A DNA stretch of 64,000 nucleotides, taken from Pseudoalteromonas sp. CO133X. Lineage in GTDB: Bacteria > Pseudomonadota > Gammaproteobacteria > Enterobacterales > Alteromonadaceae. The stretch covers positions 62,001 through 126,000 of the forward strand of contig SGPE01000008.1 of assembly GCA_004208945.1 (NCBI GenBank), written 5' to 3'. Every line of letters begins with the position of its first letter. Position 1 is the first letter of the stretch. Both the position numbers and the translations under genes were made by a program. Below, piece after piece: positions 9,685 through 19,117 of the stretch. Below the pieces are notes generated by a model. It had not been told where the DNA came from. It did no database searches and saw nothing but the letters and a program-made list of their open reading frames with translations.

Positions 9685-10311
9685 ATGGCCGTAGCTGCCA
9701 ATAAGCGCCCTGTAATGACCCTGTTTTCTGGTGCTAACTGTATGTATAGCCATCAAGTACGTATTGTACTTGCTGAAAAAGGTGTAAGTGTTGACATTCA
9801 CCTGGCTGAAAAGGATAACCTGCCAGAAGCACTTCATGAAATTAACCCTTACGGTACAGTACCCACACTGATCGATCGTGAGCTTGGTTTATATCAGGCA
9901 AACATCATCATGGAATACCTTGATGAACGTTTTCCTCATCCTCCACTAATGCCAGTTTATCCGGTTATGCGTGGCCGTAGTCGTCTAATGATGCATCGCA
10001 TTGATACTGACTGGTATAGCTTAGCTAACAAAATTTCAAGCGGTAGCAGTGAAGCAGCTCAAGCGCGTAAAGAGCTGACAGAAGCATTACTTGCAATTGC
10101 TCCTATCTTCTCTGAAGCTCCTTACTTCATGAGTGAAGAGTTCAGCCTAGTTGATTGTTACTTAGCACCACTACTTTGGCGTTTACCAGAACTTGGTATT
10201 GAGCTTACTGGTGCAGGCGCGAAAGAGCTTAAAGAATACATGTTGCGTTTATTTGAGCGTGAATCATTCCAAGCTTCACTCACTGAAGCTGAGCGTGAGA
10301 TCCGTTTATAA
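9685..10311 (+). CDS. sspA: Stringent starvation protein A
   Basis: SspA is a GST-fold protein that binds RNA polymerase and alters promoter use during starvation and acid stress. The 208-residue product starts [16 protein letters not shown], nearly identical to E. coli SspA, and retains [35 protein letters not shown] and [15 protein letters not shown]. An in-frame ATG four codons upstream is less likely, because GGAGG sits five bases before the chosen ATG. It follows petC and overlaps sspB by one base (TAATG), forming the usual sspAB pair. Confidence 0.97.
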   Translation: MAVAANKRPVMTLFSGANCMYSHQVRIVLAEKGVSVDIHLAEKDNLPEALHEINPYGTVPTLIDRELGLYQANIIMEYLDERFPHPPLMPVYPVMRGRSRLMMHRIDTDWYSLANKISSGSSEAAQARKELTEALLAIAPIFSEAPYFMSEEFSLVDCYLAPLLWRLPELGIELTGAGAKELKEYMLRLFERESFQASLTEAEREIRL

Positions 10312-10751
10312 TGACGCCTAATCGTCCTTATTTACTACGCGCTTTCTTTGATTGGATTGTTGATAATCAGTGCACACCGCATTTAGTTGTGAACGCTGAT
10401 TTTCCTGCTGTACAAGTGCCAACTCAGTTTGTTCAAGACGGTCAGATCGTTTTAAACATTAGCCCATCGGCAGTTACAAATTTTGCTATGGATAACCAAC
10501 AGCTAAGCTTTAATGCACGCTTTGGTGGACAGCCTATGCAAGTATACGTACCTATGGGCGCTGTACTCGCAATTTACGCACGTGAGAATGGTGAAGGGAC
10601 TGTATTTACTGCAGAAGAATTCATCGAGGACGAAGAAGAGTTTGCTCCGGTATTAGAAAGTGTTGAAACACCTGACGATATTACGCCAGATGATGAGCCG
10701 CCGACTAAACCAGAGAAGAAAAAAGGGTCTCACTTACGAGTGATTAAATAA
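10311..10751 (+). CDS. sspB: ClpXP protease specificity-enhancing factor SspB
   Basis: SspB is the adaptor that tethers ssrA-tagged proteins to ClpXP. The 146-residue protein has the folded substrate-binding domain (about residues 1-110: RPYLLRAFFDWIVDN, HLVVNADF, ARFGGQP, VPMGAVLAIYARENGEG), a flexible acidic linker, and the C-terminal ClpX-docking tail LRVIK. The retained tail indicates a functional adaptor. It is translationally coupled to sspA. Confidence 0.97.
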   Translation: MTPNRPYLLRAFFDWIVDNQCTPHLVVNADFPAVQVPTQFVQDGQIVLNISPSAVTNFAMDNQQLSFNARFGGQPMQVYVPMGAVLAIYARENGEGTVFTAEEFIEDEEEFAPVLESVETPDDITPDDEPPTKPEKKKGSHLRVIK

Positions 10752-10770
10752 CCTTTCAGACTTACAAAAA

Positions 10771-10797
10771 ACCCGCTTTGAAGCGGGTTTTTTATTA
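10771..10797. terminator. Bidirectional terminator between sspB and dolP
   Basis: ACCCGCTT / AAGCGGGT hairpin with flanking A-run and T-run between convergent sspB (+) and dolP (-). Confidence 0.9.
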
Positions 10798-10810
10798 TTA
10801 GTGGTAAAAG

Positions 10811-11377
10811 TTATAGGTATTCGAATACTTTAATGACTCGTTCAACACCTGAAACATTACGTGCCACTTCAACGGCTAAATTAGCTTCTGTATTGCTCAC
10901 TAAGCCCATTAAAAAGACTTCGCCATTCTCTGTGACCACTTTTATATTATTGCTACTGATGTTCTCTGTGGTGAGTAATTGCGTTTTTACTTTTGATGTT
11001 AGCCATGAGTCGTGAGTTTGCGTGCTCATACCAATATTTGAGCTTATACGAATTTGGTTATGAATTTTACGTATGCCATCCACGCCTTCGATAGCACGTT
11101 GTGCTTCGTTTTTCATTTCTTGGTTAGCAACTTGCCCAATCATCAGTACAATGCCATTCACACTGATTACATTTACATTGGCAAATTTATGCAGGCGCTC
11201 ATTTTCACTTATAGCAATAGAGCTTTTAATTTCAATGTTGTTGTCATCAATTTGTGAGCCTATTGTACGGCGATCATTGGCTGAGGTGACAGCACCTGCT
11301 GTGCCAGCAACGACTGCTGCAGCGCAACCCTGTAGAAGTAATACGGTACTTATGACAATAAGAGACTGTTTAAACAT
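10811..11377 (-). CDS. dolP: Dual-BON-domain outer-membrane lipoprotein DolP
   Basis: DolP (YraP) is an outer-membrane lipoprotein that supports envelope integrity and BAM function and gathers at division sites. The 188-residue precursor has a lipoprotein signal with lipobox LLQGC (Cys17), followed by two BON domains (about 45-110 and 120-188). The second contains the family segment VTENGEVFLMGLV and ends VSGVERVIKVFEYL. Its start overlaps the end of diaA by eight bases, as in the conserved lpoA-yraN-diaA-dolP cluster. Confidence 0.94.
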   Translation of the reverse strand: MFKQSLIVISTVLLLQGCAAAVVAGTAGAVTSANDRRTIGSQIDDNNIEIKSSIAISENERLHKFANVNVISVNGIVLMIGQVANQEMKNEAQRAIEGVDGIRKIHNQIRISSNIGMSTQTHDSWLTSKVKTQLLTTENISSNNIKVVTENGEVFLMGLVSNTEANLAVEVARNVSGVERVIKVFEYL

Positions 11378-11963
11378 TGTTTTCTTCCTGTGGGAATAAG
11401 GTTAAATCAATAAGCTCACCTAAGCAGTGTAAATTAACGAGATGAGATTCAACAATTCGACTTGGGCGTTTTGAAGGGACGCGGATCTCTACATCGTTAG
11501 GGCCTAATAAACCAACTAACTCTCCGCCATCGTCACCGACTAATACAATGACTTTCATATCGCGGGTTAGCGCAGCCTCTACAGCAGAAATAATTTGTTT
11601 CTCATTGCCATTCACTGCAATAGCGAGTAATAAGTCACCTTCTTGAGCAAAAGCGCGAATTTGTCTCGCAAAAGCTTCATGTTCATCGTTATGATTGCTT
11701 TGGCCAAGGTTAACTTGCTCTTGCGCAAGCGCAACAGCGGGTAGGCAAGGGCGTTCAGTTTCATAAAAATTAATAAGTAAGCCTGCCATATGTTGTGCAA
11801 GCATATGACAGTTAGCGGTACCGCAGCAAAGTAACTTATTTCCATTTATAAGACTTTGTGCAATGGTAAATGCTGCAGACTCAAGAGCACTTGGCAAAAC
11901 TTCACCAGCGGCTATTTGGACTTGAATATTTTCGGTAAAAATCTTTTTAATAGTTTCTTGCAT
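11370..11963 (-). CDS. diaA: DnaA initiator-associating protein DiaA (SIS domain)
   Basis: DiaA is a SIS-fold protein related to phosphoheptose isomerase that binds DnaA and promotes timely initiation at oriC. The 197-residue product begins MQETIKKIFTENIQVQIAAGE, close to E. coli DiaA, and keeps LINGNKLLCCG, the SIS core GDLLLAIAVNGNEKQI, VALVGDDGGEL-type strand and LGPNDVEIRVPSKRPSRI. Position between yraN and dolP favours DiaA over GmhA. Confidence 0.93.
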   Translation of the reverse strand: MQETIKKIFTENIQVQIAAGEVLPSALESAAFTIAQSLINGNKLLCCGTANCHMLAQHMAGLLINFYETERPCLPAVALAQEQVNLGQSNHNDEHEAFARQIRAFAQEGDLLLAIAVNGNEKQIISAVEAALTRDMKVIVLVGDDGGELVGLLGPNDVEIRVPSKRPSRIVESHLVNLHCLGELIDLTLFPQEENNV

Positions 11964-11995
11964 AACCTACCAATAAGGCTTGTTAGCCTTTGATG

Positions 11996-12367
11996 TTAAT
12001 ATACATTTCTAAACCAGTTTATCTCACTATCTTGTTCACCTGTTATGGCGACGTAATCAATGCGCATACTCTGGTTGGGTAATTTTTTATCTGCAAGGTA
12101 ATGGGCGATAGTTCGCCTAAGCCGTTGCTGCTTTTGTTGGCTAAGCGCATAATTCGCGCCACCACGAAGTTTGTTCTTTCTAAACTTCACTTCGACAAAT
12201 ACGAGTGTATTGCCTTCTCGCATAATGAGATCAAGCTCACCATATTGGCATAAGTAATTACACTCAATGGTTTTTAAGCCGTGCTGGTTCAGGTAGCTTT
12301 CGGCTTGCTTTTCATAATATAAGCCTTTCTCGCGGCTATTTTGCCATAACTCTTTGAACCACGACAT
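11996..12367 (-). CDS. yraN: YraN family putative endonuclease-like protein (UPF0102)
   Basis: This is a small protein of the UPF0102 family with a predicted PD-(D/E)XK nuclease fold; its biological role is not settled. The 123 residues contain the family signature GELDLIMREGNTLVFVEVKFR, with the candidate metal/active-site residues Glu-x-Asp and Glu-Val-Lys. It sits between lpoA (24 bases upstream) and diaA, in the order usual for gammaproteobacteria. Confidence 0.93.
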   Translation of the reverse strand: MSWFKELWQNSREKGLYYEKQAESYLNQHGLKTIECNYLCQYGELDLIMREGNTLVFVEVKFRKNKLRGGANYALSQQKQQRLRRTIAHYLADKKLPNQSMRIDYVAITGEQDSEINWFRNVY

Positions 12368-12391
12368 GACCTCATCCTTGAATCTTATTGG

Positions 12392-14269
12392 CTATTCTGC
12401 AGAGCTAATTCCTGAAGCTGATTGCATGAATAACGGTATAGGTTGCTCAGTTGCTAAATCAACAGCAATAATTTGTTTATTCTTATATTGCGCCCAATCT
12501 AAAGAGCGTGTGACATGGCCATTGCTGGCTATGCTCAACTCGCCACTGATGCCATTAAAGCGCTTGCCTGCAACCATACTCAATTGTTTTACGCTTCCTA
12601 GCATACTGGTTGCGTCATAGGTCATCGCAAATAAACGCTGGTTAATATCGGCATTTTCAGGCCAAAGGCTCTCATATTGCTGACGCAAGTTATGTTGCTT
12701 TATTTGACCTTCGAGCATCCAAGGGAGTTCCGTGAAATAAAGGCCGTCTAGATCACCTTTGTCAGTTCTATCTATTTGCTTACTATGGCTTTTTGAACTA
12801 GCGTAAAGCGGAATACGCTCAGCAAAAGTACTGACATTAACATCCAAGTAAGGCTTTATTAGGCGTGTCTCGGTTGCATCTCCAAGAATGTAGATAACAT
12901 CCACATCGCTACGCGATCGCGTTTCGCTCTCAACCTCTTGCCTAAATAATGACTTAACGACTTTAATACGCTCTTTACTTTGGTCTACCTCTAATAAGCC
13001 TGTAATAGTTTTAGGCATATCATCTTTACTAGCGTAAAAGCCAACTTGTGGTTTAACCTCACTATAGCGTTGCCATTGCGTATTGAAGTATTCAACTAAG
13101 CGTTGGCCATTACTATTATTTGGTGCCAGCAGCATTGGCTTTTGGTAACCCGCTGTTAAAAAGCGCTCAAGTGCTTGTTGCACTTCATGTTCAGGGTTTA
13201 AAGCAAAGAAAAAGTGCTGTTGAGACACTCGTTCACCATCAAACGTATTTAGGTGCATAACAGGGTAATCAATAAGTGTTTGCGCCGTGCTTAATTTTTC
13301 AATATTGCTTTTGAGTAAAGGGCCAATAACAAAATCGGCTTTAAATTCACTGAGTTTTAGGGCAATTTCTGCCGCTGACAGCGATTCGTCTATAAATAAG
13401 GTTTCTTCTAGCGGGTTGTTATCAAGTGCAGCGAGTACACCTGCTTTGAGTGCATCGCCTAAACGTTCATTCGCACCTGACTGTGGAATGAGTACAGCAA
13501 GGCGATTAACCGTTAGTGGCTCGACTTCAATTAGTTCGGTCACTTTTTTTGGCAGCACCTCAGCAGCAGGGTGTCCTGGGTAGCGTCTCATCCAATTATT
13601 CATTGCTTGGTGCAGCTCGACAGGCGCGCCTAAGTATACTTGATGATAAAGCGCTAAATTAACCCAACCTTGTTGCACAACAGAACCGCGGTTAAAGCGC
13701 TCTAGTGCATACGATGAAAGCTGAGTAAGGTTATGCCATAAATCCTGATTTAAATTTGCAACGCTAAAGTTGTTATCATTACTAATTGTTGAAGCCGCAA
13801 AATAATAGGGCATGGCTTGTTTTGGCAAACCTTGTGATGCGTAAACTCGACCCGTTAAATACTGATGCCAAGCCTTATGTTCAGGCAGATTCAGCTCAGG
13901 CTCAAGTACTCGTAGTTGCTCAAGTGCAAGATCGCTTTTACCTTGCTGCTCCTGTGCTAACGCAATGTAAAGCTTGTTTTGAATTTGGTCTACGCTGGGA
14001 GTTGCTTCAAGCTCTAAACAGATATTCTCTAAAAGAGACCAACGCTCTTCACTAATCGCTGCATCTCGGGCTGTATAAAGTAGTTGGATTTTATCAGCAC
14101 CTTGGCGATTAAGTGCCGTTTGATACATAGATTGTGCGTCGGTTAATTGTGACAGAGCACTACTCGATTGGCTCGATGGATTTTCTGTACTATTTGATGG
14201 TTTTTCGGTTGTGCTACAAGCCGATAACCCTGACAATACAATTAATAGACTAACAAGTTTAAGTCGCAC
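12392..14269 (-). CDS. lpoA: Penicillin-binding protein activator LpoA
   Basis: LpoA is the outer-membrane lipoprotein that reaches through the periplasm to stimulate the transpeptidase of PBP1A. The 625-residue precursor has a lipoprotein signal (lipobox LSAC, Cys18) and a Ser/Thr-rich linker. An N-terminal helical TPR-like domain follows (about 40-250), then a C-terminal periplasmic-binding-protein-like domain (about 255-610, starting NRLAVLIPQSGANERLGDAL). It is divergent from rsmI, as in many gammaproteobacteria. Confidence 0.94.
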   Translation of the reverse strand: MRLKLVSLLIVLSGLSACSTTEKPSNSTENPSSQSSSALSQLTDAQSMYQTALNRQGADKIQLLYTARDAAISEERWSLLENICLELEATPSVDQIQNKLYIALAQEQQGKSDLALEQLRVLEPELNLPEHKAWHQYLTGRVYASQGLPKQAMPYYFAASTISNDNNFSVANLNQDLWHNLTQLSSYALERFNRGSVVQQGWVNLALYHQVYLGAPVELHQAMNNWMRRYPGHPAAEVLPKKVTELIEVEPLTVNRLAVLIPQSGANERLGDALKAGVLAALDNNPLEETLFIDESLSAAEIALKLSEFKADFVIGPLLKSNIEKLSTAQTLIDYPVMHLNTFDGERVSQQHFFFALNPEHEVQQALERFLTAGYQKPMLLAPNNSNGQRLVEYFNTQWQRYSEVKPQVGFYASKDDMPKTITGLLEVDQSKERIKVVKSLFRQEVESETRSRSDVDVIYILGDATETRLIKPYLDVNVSTFAERIPLYASSKSHSKQIDRTDKGDLDGLYFTELPWMLEGQIKQHNLRQQYESLWPENADINQRLFAMTYDATSMLGSVKQLSMVAGKRFNGISGELSIASNGHVTRSLDWAQYKNKQIIAVDLATEQPIPLFMQSASGISSAE

Positions 14270-14330
14270 AATGATTTCCCAATACGTTAACGCGATTTGC
14301 TTATATTACTGACTGACGCAGGAGACCTCA

Positions 14331-15188
14331 ATGTTAAATGAGGACAATTCAGATAAAATCGGCACTCTTTACATTGTTGCCACGCCTATTGGTAACTTTG
14401 ATGACATTAGCCAGCGTGCCATTCAAACCCTATCTGAGGTTGACTTAATAGCCGCTGAAGATACTCGCCATACGGGGAAGTTGTTAAGTCACTTTAATAT
14501 CAAAGCAAAAACCTTTGCTTTACATGATCACAACGAAAAACAAAAAGCGCAGCAAATAGTTGACTGGCTTGAGAAGGGAATGAACATTGCCTTGGTATCA
14601 GATGCCGGCACACCATTAATTAGTGACCCAGGTTATGCGGTTGTTAATTTATGTCGTGAACAAGGCGCACATGTAACGCCTGTGCCAGGTGCCTGTGCTG
14701 CGATCACTGCGGTATGCTGCTCAGGCTTACCAACTGACCGTTTTCAGTTTATTGGTTTTACGCCAGCAAAAAGTAAAGCCAGACAAACTTTTTTTATTGA
14801 AGCGGTAAACTCAGGTATAACCAGCATCATGTATGAAAGCACTCACCGCATTATGGCAAGCCTTGATGATTTAGAAGAGGCGCTCGGCTCAGAGCAGCCT
14901 GTGGTGTTTGCGAAAGAGCTAACAAAAACCTTCGAAACCTTCTTTAATGGCAGCGTTGCTGAGCTAAAGCAGTTTTTAACCGATGATCCAACTAAGCAGC
15001 GCGGCGAAATTGTGCTTATGCTCCCAGGTAAGGTAAAGCAAAGTGATGATATTCCAGAAGATGCGCGCCGTATGCTTGGTTTACTCGAAGCCGAAATGCC
15101 ACTGAAAAAAGCTTGTGGTGTTGTAGCTGAGTATTTTGGTTTGAAGAAAAACGCACTTTATAAAGCAATTATTGACGAAAAAGACTAA
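14331..15188 (+). CDS. rsmI: 16S rRNA (cytidine(1402)-2'-O)-methyltransferase
   Basis: RsmI uses S-adenosylmethionine to 2'-O-methylate C1402 in the decoding centre of 16S rRNA. The 285-residue product has the tetrapyrrole-methylase fold: GTLYIVATPIGNFDDIS at the N-terminus, AAEDTRHTGKLL, ALVSDAGTPLISDPGYAVV and VPGACAAITAVCCSGLPTDRF, with the C-terminal helical domain ending KKNALYKAIIDEKD. GGAGA lies upstream of the ATG. The rnpB promoter begins immediately after the stop. Confidence 0.97.
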   Translation: MLNEDNSDKIGTLYIVATPIGNFDDISQRAIQTLSEVDLIAAEDTRHTGKLLSHFNIKAKTFALHDHNEKQKAQQIVDWLEKGMNIALVSDAGTPLISDPGYAVVNLCREQGAHVTPVPGACAAITAVCCSGLPTDRFQFIGFTPAKSKARQTFFIEAVNSGITSIMYESTHRIMASLDDLEEALGSEQPVVFAKELTKTFETFFNGSVAELKQFLTDDPTKQRGEIVLMLPGKVKQSDDIPEDARRMLGLLEAEMPLKKACGVVAEYFGLKKNALYKAIIDEKD

Positions 15189-15195
15189 TTCTTTA

Positions 15196-15231
15196 CTGCA
15201 TAGACGTGCGCGCTCAGGTATACTGCGCGCC
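15196..15231 (+). promoter_or_regulatory. rnpB promoter with GC-rich discriminator
   Basis: TATACT (15219-15224) is followed by GCGCGCC up to the predicted RNA start at 15232. A GC-rich discriminator is the hallmark of stringently controlled stable-RNA promoters. The -35 is poor; CTGCAT at 15196-15201 has 17-bp spacing. Confidence 0.7.
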
Positions 15232-15573
<342 letters not shown>

Positions 15574-15598
<25 letters not shown>

Positions 15599-15710
15599 TA
15601 GATTAAAGCCCCGCAGCGATGCGGGGCTTTTGTTTTTTGGGGAAGAAAATCCACTCCGCGCATACAAAACAGCGGCTTATTGGCTGACTCTCCAAATTAG
15701 ATTAAAGCCC
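15574..15710 (+). repeat. Direct duplication of the rnpB 3' end
   Basis: Bases 15574-15611 (CGGCTTATTGGCTGACTC onwards, 38 bp) recur at 15673-15710 with one mismatch, 99 bp downstream. The copy contains the 3' P1 strand, the RNA terminus and the start of the terminator. A shorter remnant (TTGCTGACTCA, 15750-15760) follows. E. coli rnpB also has tandem repeats of its 3' end plus terminator, so this is a comparable arrangement. Confidence 0.85.
15606..15640 (+). terminator. First rnpB terminator
   Basis: AAGCCCCGC / GCGGGGCTT hairpin followed by TTGTTTTTT, eight bases beyond the mature RNA end. Confidence 0.95.
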
Positions 15711-15741
15711 GTAGTGAATGCTACTGGCTTTTTGCTTTTTT
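15705..15741 (+). terminator. Second terminator after the rnpB 3'-end duplicate
   Basis: AAAGCC-C-GTAG / CTAC-T-GGCTTT stem with one internal mismatch, followed by TTGCTTTTTT. It belongs to the duplicated unit but its stem has diverged from the first terminator. Confidence 0.75.
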
Positions 15742-15776
15742 AATGCCACTTGCTGACTCATTAACTAACACAAGAG

Positions 15777-15800
15777 CCTCGGTATATGTCGAGGTTTTTA
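15777..15800 (+). terminator. Third terminator-like hairpin downstream of rnpB
   Basis: CCTCG (15777-15781) and CGAGG (15790-15794) enclose an 8-base loop and are followed by TTTTTA. It comes after the weak third copy of the GCTGACTCA motif. No gene is seen between rnpB and 15949. Confidence 0.65.
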
Positions 15801-15884
15801 GCTTTCTAAATCACAAGCAATTTTTAACCAGGTACTATCATTCCCTAATCGCCACCATTATTGATCTCGGACAAGGTTGCGACG

Positions 15885-15912
15885 TTGACTCTATTTTGCA
15901 CAATGTTACAGT
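15885..15912 (+). promoter_or_regulatory. Promoter of the ydcH-like gene
   Basis: TTGACT (15885-15890), a 16-bp spacer and an extended -10 TGT-TACAGT (15904-15912) precede the small gene that starts at 15949. Confidence 0.6.
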
Positions 15913-15948
15913 GAATTTGAAATCTAATTCTAGTCAAAGGAGTTGCCC

Positions 15949-16191
15949 ATGCTAGGTGAAAAACACTCGTTATTGAATGAATTCCCAGAGTTTAATGAAT
16001 TAATCCACACCCTTGCTAAAAGTGATGCGCACTTTAAAAATACCATGCAGCGATATGATGACATGGATAAAGAAATTAGAGAACTTGAGCTCAATAGTTC
16101 TCCGATCGATGACAGCGAAATGCATGAAAAGAAACATCAAAGAGCGGCGCTGAAAGATGAGCTGTATGATTTCTTGAAGACCAAAGCATAA
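15949..16191 (+). CDS. YdcH family small protein (DUF465)
   Basis: An 80-residue, highly charged, mostly alpha-helical protein of the DUF465/YdcH family, with an unknown role. It starts MLGEKHSLLNEFPEF and has the family's helical hairpin (DAHFKNTMQRYDDMDKEIRELE, then HEKKHQRAALKDELYDFLK). The start is ATG 15949 because AAAGGAG lies six bases upstream; an in-frame TTG at 15943 overlaps that spacer. It has its own promoter after the rnpB terminators. Confidence 0.88.
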   Translation: MLGEKHSLLNEFPEFNELIHTLAKSDAHFKNTMQRYDDMDKEIRELELNSSPIDDSEMHEKKHQRAALKDELYDFLKTKA

Positions 16192-16210
16192 AATCAAATC
16201 ACACCTAATG

Positions 16211-16249
16211 CCCCTTGCACTTATGACTCTCGCTGACAAGGGGTGTTAT
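16211..16249 (+). terminator. Possible terminator after the ydcH-like gene
   Basis: CCCCTTG (16211-16217) and CAAGGGG (16237-16243) pair across a 19-base loop and are followed by TGTTATTT. The loop is long and the T-run weak. Confidence 0.45.
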
Positions 16250-16359
16250 TTCCAGTTAACCCTAATTTAGGCCTTTCTAACGCTTTTAATTCCCTTATTT
16301 TCAATAGTTTTATATGTTGGTAACTAGTTTATTTACGTTTTTTAATGGGTGGAATTCAT

Positions 16360-19044
16360 ATGTTAGCAAAGGGAGCAATTAAAGCAGTCTCAATGTGCAT
16401 GATGGCAATGTCTGTCAGCTTTAGTGCCACTGCAAGTATTAACAATACCGAAGTGATGTGGCCTGGTACTGTTTACAATACTGATATACCTACGTTTAAG
16501 CAGATTCTTGGTTATGATGTAGGTGAGCGTATTACTAATTACAACGATATGCGCCGTTACCTCAGTGCCCTTGAAAAGGCGGCACCTAATCGTATTAAAG
16601 TGTTTAAGTACGCAAATAGCTGGGAAGGGCGTGAGCTGGTTTATGCGGTGGTTGGCACCGCTGAGCATATTAGTTCATTAGAAACCCTTTCGAATAACAC
16701 ACAAGCCTTGGCTGATCCGCGAATTACTTCTGAAAAAGAAGCTAAGTCGCTCATTAAAAACTTACCGACATCAGTGTGGCTTCAGTATGCGGTACATGGG
16801 AATGAAATTAGCTCAACCGATGCCGCATTATTTACAGCGTATCATTTACTAGCAGCTCCTAATGATGCTGTTAACAGCAAAATTTTAGACAATACAGTGG
16901 TCTTTATCGACCCATTACAAAACCCAGATGGTCGTGAGCGATTTGTTACTCGTTACTATGCAACCGTCGGTCTTGAGCACAGTGCCGATCGCTTAAGTGC
17001 AGAGCATAATGAGCCGTGGCCAAGAGGGCGAACAAACCATTATTTGTTTGATATGAACCGTGATTGGTTAGCACTTACTCAGCCTGAAACAAAGGGAAGA
17101 GTGGCTGCAATCAATAAATATAAACCACAAGTGGTGGTTGATATTCATGAAATGGGCGGCGATCAATCTTACTACTTTGCACCAGCTGCTCAGCCATTTA
17201 ACCCACATATGACAAAAACACAAATCGCCAACATGGATGCGATTGGCCAAAATCATGCAAAGTATTTTGATGAGTTTGGTTTTGATTATTTTACTCGTGA
17301 AATTTTTGATGCCTTTTACCCAGGCTACGGCGATAGCTGGCCAGTATTTTATGGGGCGTCTGCATCAACATATGAAGTAGGCTCAGCTCGTGGTCATGTG
17401 TTTGAGAAAAACACCGGTGAACTACTCACTTATTTTAATACCGTAAAACGTCAGTTTGTAGCGTCAATTTCAACCGCCGAAGGGGCTGCCAATCAACGTG
17501 AAAAATTACTGAGCGATTTTTATCAATATCAAGTTGATGCGATTGATTCGGGTAAAGATAGCAAAGAGCGTGTTTATATTTTACCTAAACAAAGTAACCG
17601 TGAAGGCGCTCACAGACTAGCAACGTTAATGGCTGAACATGGTGTTGAAGTTAAACAAGCAACTGAAGAGTTCAAAGCATGTGGCGTTAAGTATAAAGCG
17701 GGTAGCTATTTTATTGATACCGCACAGCCGCGTGGTGTATTTGTGCGCACCACGTTTACAGACCAAGTTGATATGGCTGAGGCATTCGTAAAAGAGCAAG
17801 AAAGACGTCGTGCTCGTAACCTTGACGATGAAATATACGATGTCACAGGTTGGTCACTGCCGATGATGTTTAATGTTGATAGCGATAGTTGTGATCGCAC
17901 TGTTAGCACAGAAAGCAAAGCGGTTCAGGCCGACGACACACTACTTGGCAAAGTAAATAACCCCGAAGCTTCTGTGGCTTATATCGTTGCTTGGGGTGAT
18001 ACGGCCGCAGCACGCTTTTTAACAGCAGCATTGCAAGCAGGCATTAAACTGAAAAGTGCTGACCAAGCATTTATATTAGGCGATAAAACTAAGTACCCAG
18101 CGGGTAGTTTAGTAATCGAAAAGCGTTTAAACGACAAAGAACTAGTTGCTAAAATTAGCAAAATCGCGGAGCAAACAGGTGCAATTGTTGATGGTGTCAA
18201 TTCTAGCTGGGTGATTGAAGGTCCAAGCTTTGGTAGTAACAAAACAGTGCCCATGGTGGCGCCAAAAGTGGCGATGGCATGGGATGCACCCACCAGTGAG
18301 CTAAGTGCCGGTAACACCCGTTTTGTTATCGAAAGGCAGCTAGGTTACCCCGTTACGGCGATTCGTACGCCAATGCTTGCATGGGCTGATTTAAGTGATT
18401 ACCAAGTGCTTATTTTACCGGAAGGTGATTACGAGCAAGTGCTCGGTAAATCAGGTGCGGCTAATTTAAAAAGCTGGGTTGAAGCAGGCGGTGTGTTGAT
18501 TGCCCTTGGTAATGCAAACCGCTTTACTAGTAATGCTGATTACGGCTTATTAGATGTTAAGCGTGAGCAAGCTTACCGAGAAGATAAAGCCGACAGCAGC
18601 GATGATAAAAGCAGTAAAGTGGCAGGGCAGTTATTTGCTTCTCGCGATGATTTAAAAGCAGCGAGCATTGAGCCACATACATCGCCAGACTATGTAGCCG
18701 GTGTACTTGCTAATGTTGAAGTAGACCAAGAGCATTGGTTAACAGCAGGGGTTGATAAAGACCTTGTTGCGGTGGCTTACGGTAATGATATTTACACGCC
18801 AATAAAACTGAACTCAGGTAAAAACTTGGCGTGGTTTACAGGTAAAGACGATGTTTTGGCGAGTGGTTATCTGTGGCAGCAAAATAAAGCACAGCTTGCG
18901 TATAAGCCATTATTAGTTCATCAACCGCAAGGTAAAGGCATGGTGATTGGCTTTACACAATCACCAACCTACCGTGCTTACCTTGAAGGTATGAATGTAC
19001 TGCTAACTAATACAATTTTTCGCGCTGCAGCACATGCTCAGTAA
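16360..19044 (+). CDS. Secreted M14 family zinc carboxypeptidase
   Basis: A large exported metallopeptidase of family M14. From the chosen ATG it is 894 residues with a signal peptide (ending FSATA, about residue 25). The M14 domain spans roughly 45-370, with zinc ligands His146 and Glu149 in HGNE and His263 in DIHEM, plus NPDGRERF and the Arg-rich substrate region PRGRTNHYLFDMNRD. The roughly 500 residues that follow include a glutamine-amidotransferase/ThuA-like stretch (VLILPEGDYEQVL, WVEAGGVLIALGNA). An in-frame ATG five codons earlier exists; GGTGGA upstream favours 16360. Its substrate is unknown; peptide scavenging is the likely role. Confidence 0.88.
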   Translation: MLAKGAIKAVSMCMMAMSVSFSATASINNTEVMWPGTVYNTDIPTFKQILGYDVGERITNYNDMRRYLSALEKAAPNRIKVFKYANSWEGRELVYAVVGTAEHISSLETLSNNTQALADPRITSEKEAKSLIKNLPTSVWLQYAVHGNEISSTDAALFTAYHLLAAPNDAVNSKILDNTVVFIDPLQNPDGRERFVTRYYATVGLEHSADRLSAEHNEPWPRGRTNHYLFDMNRDWLALTQPETKGRVAAINKYKPQVVVDIHEMGGDQSYYFAPAAQPFNPHMTKTQIANMDAIGQNHAKYFDEFGFDYFTREIFDAFYPGYGDSWPVFYGASASTYEVGSARGHVFEKNTGELLTYFNTVKRQFVASISTAEGAANQREKLLSDFYQYQVDAIDSGKDSKERVYILPKQSNREGAHRLATLMAEHGVEVKQATEEFKACGVKYKAGSYFIDTAQPRGVFVRTTFTDQVDMAEAFVKEQERRRARNLDDEIYDVTGWSLPMMFNVDSDSCDRTVSTESKAVQADDTLLGKVNNPEASVAYIVAWGDTAAARFLTAALQAGIKLKSADQAFILGDKTKYPAGSLVIEKRLNDKELVAKISKIAEQTGAIVDGVNSSWVIEGPSFGSNKTVPMVAPKVAMAWDAPTSELSAGNTRFVIERQLGYPVTAIRTPMLAWADLSDYQVLILPEGDYEQVLGKSGAANLKSWVEAGGVLIALGNANRFTSNADYGLLDVKREQAYREDKADSSDDKSSKVAGQLFASRDDLKAASIEPHTSPDYVAGVLANVEVDQEHWLTAGVDKDLVAVAYGNDIYTPIKLNSGKNLAWFTGKDDVLASGYLWQQNKAQLAYKPLLVHQPQGKGMVIGFTQSPTYRAYLEGMNVLLTNTIFRAAAHAQ

Positions 19045-19069
19045 ATAATTAGCTGCGACAAAGCACAGA

Positions 19070-19097
19070 AAAGCTCGCAGCATACGCTGCGGGCTTT
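19070..19097. terminator. Bidirectional terminator between the M14 peptidase and GH109 genes
   Basis: AAAGCTCGCAGC-ATAC-GCTGCGGGCTTT forms a 12-bp stem with one wobble pair between the two convergent genes. Confidence 0.8.
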
Positions 19098-19117
19098 ATA
19101 TTTTAGGAAAGGTTGTA

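Noticed and set aside
15743..15955. 70-codon open frame between the rnpB terminators and the ydcH-like gene
   Set aside because: It covers a terminator hairpin and a promoter, has no ribosome site and no recognisable protein features.
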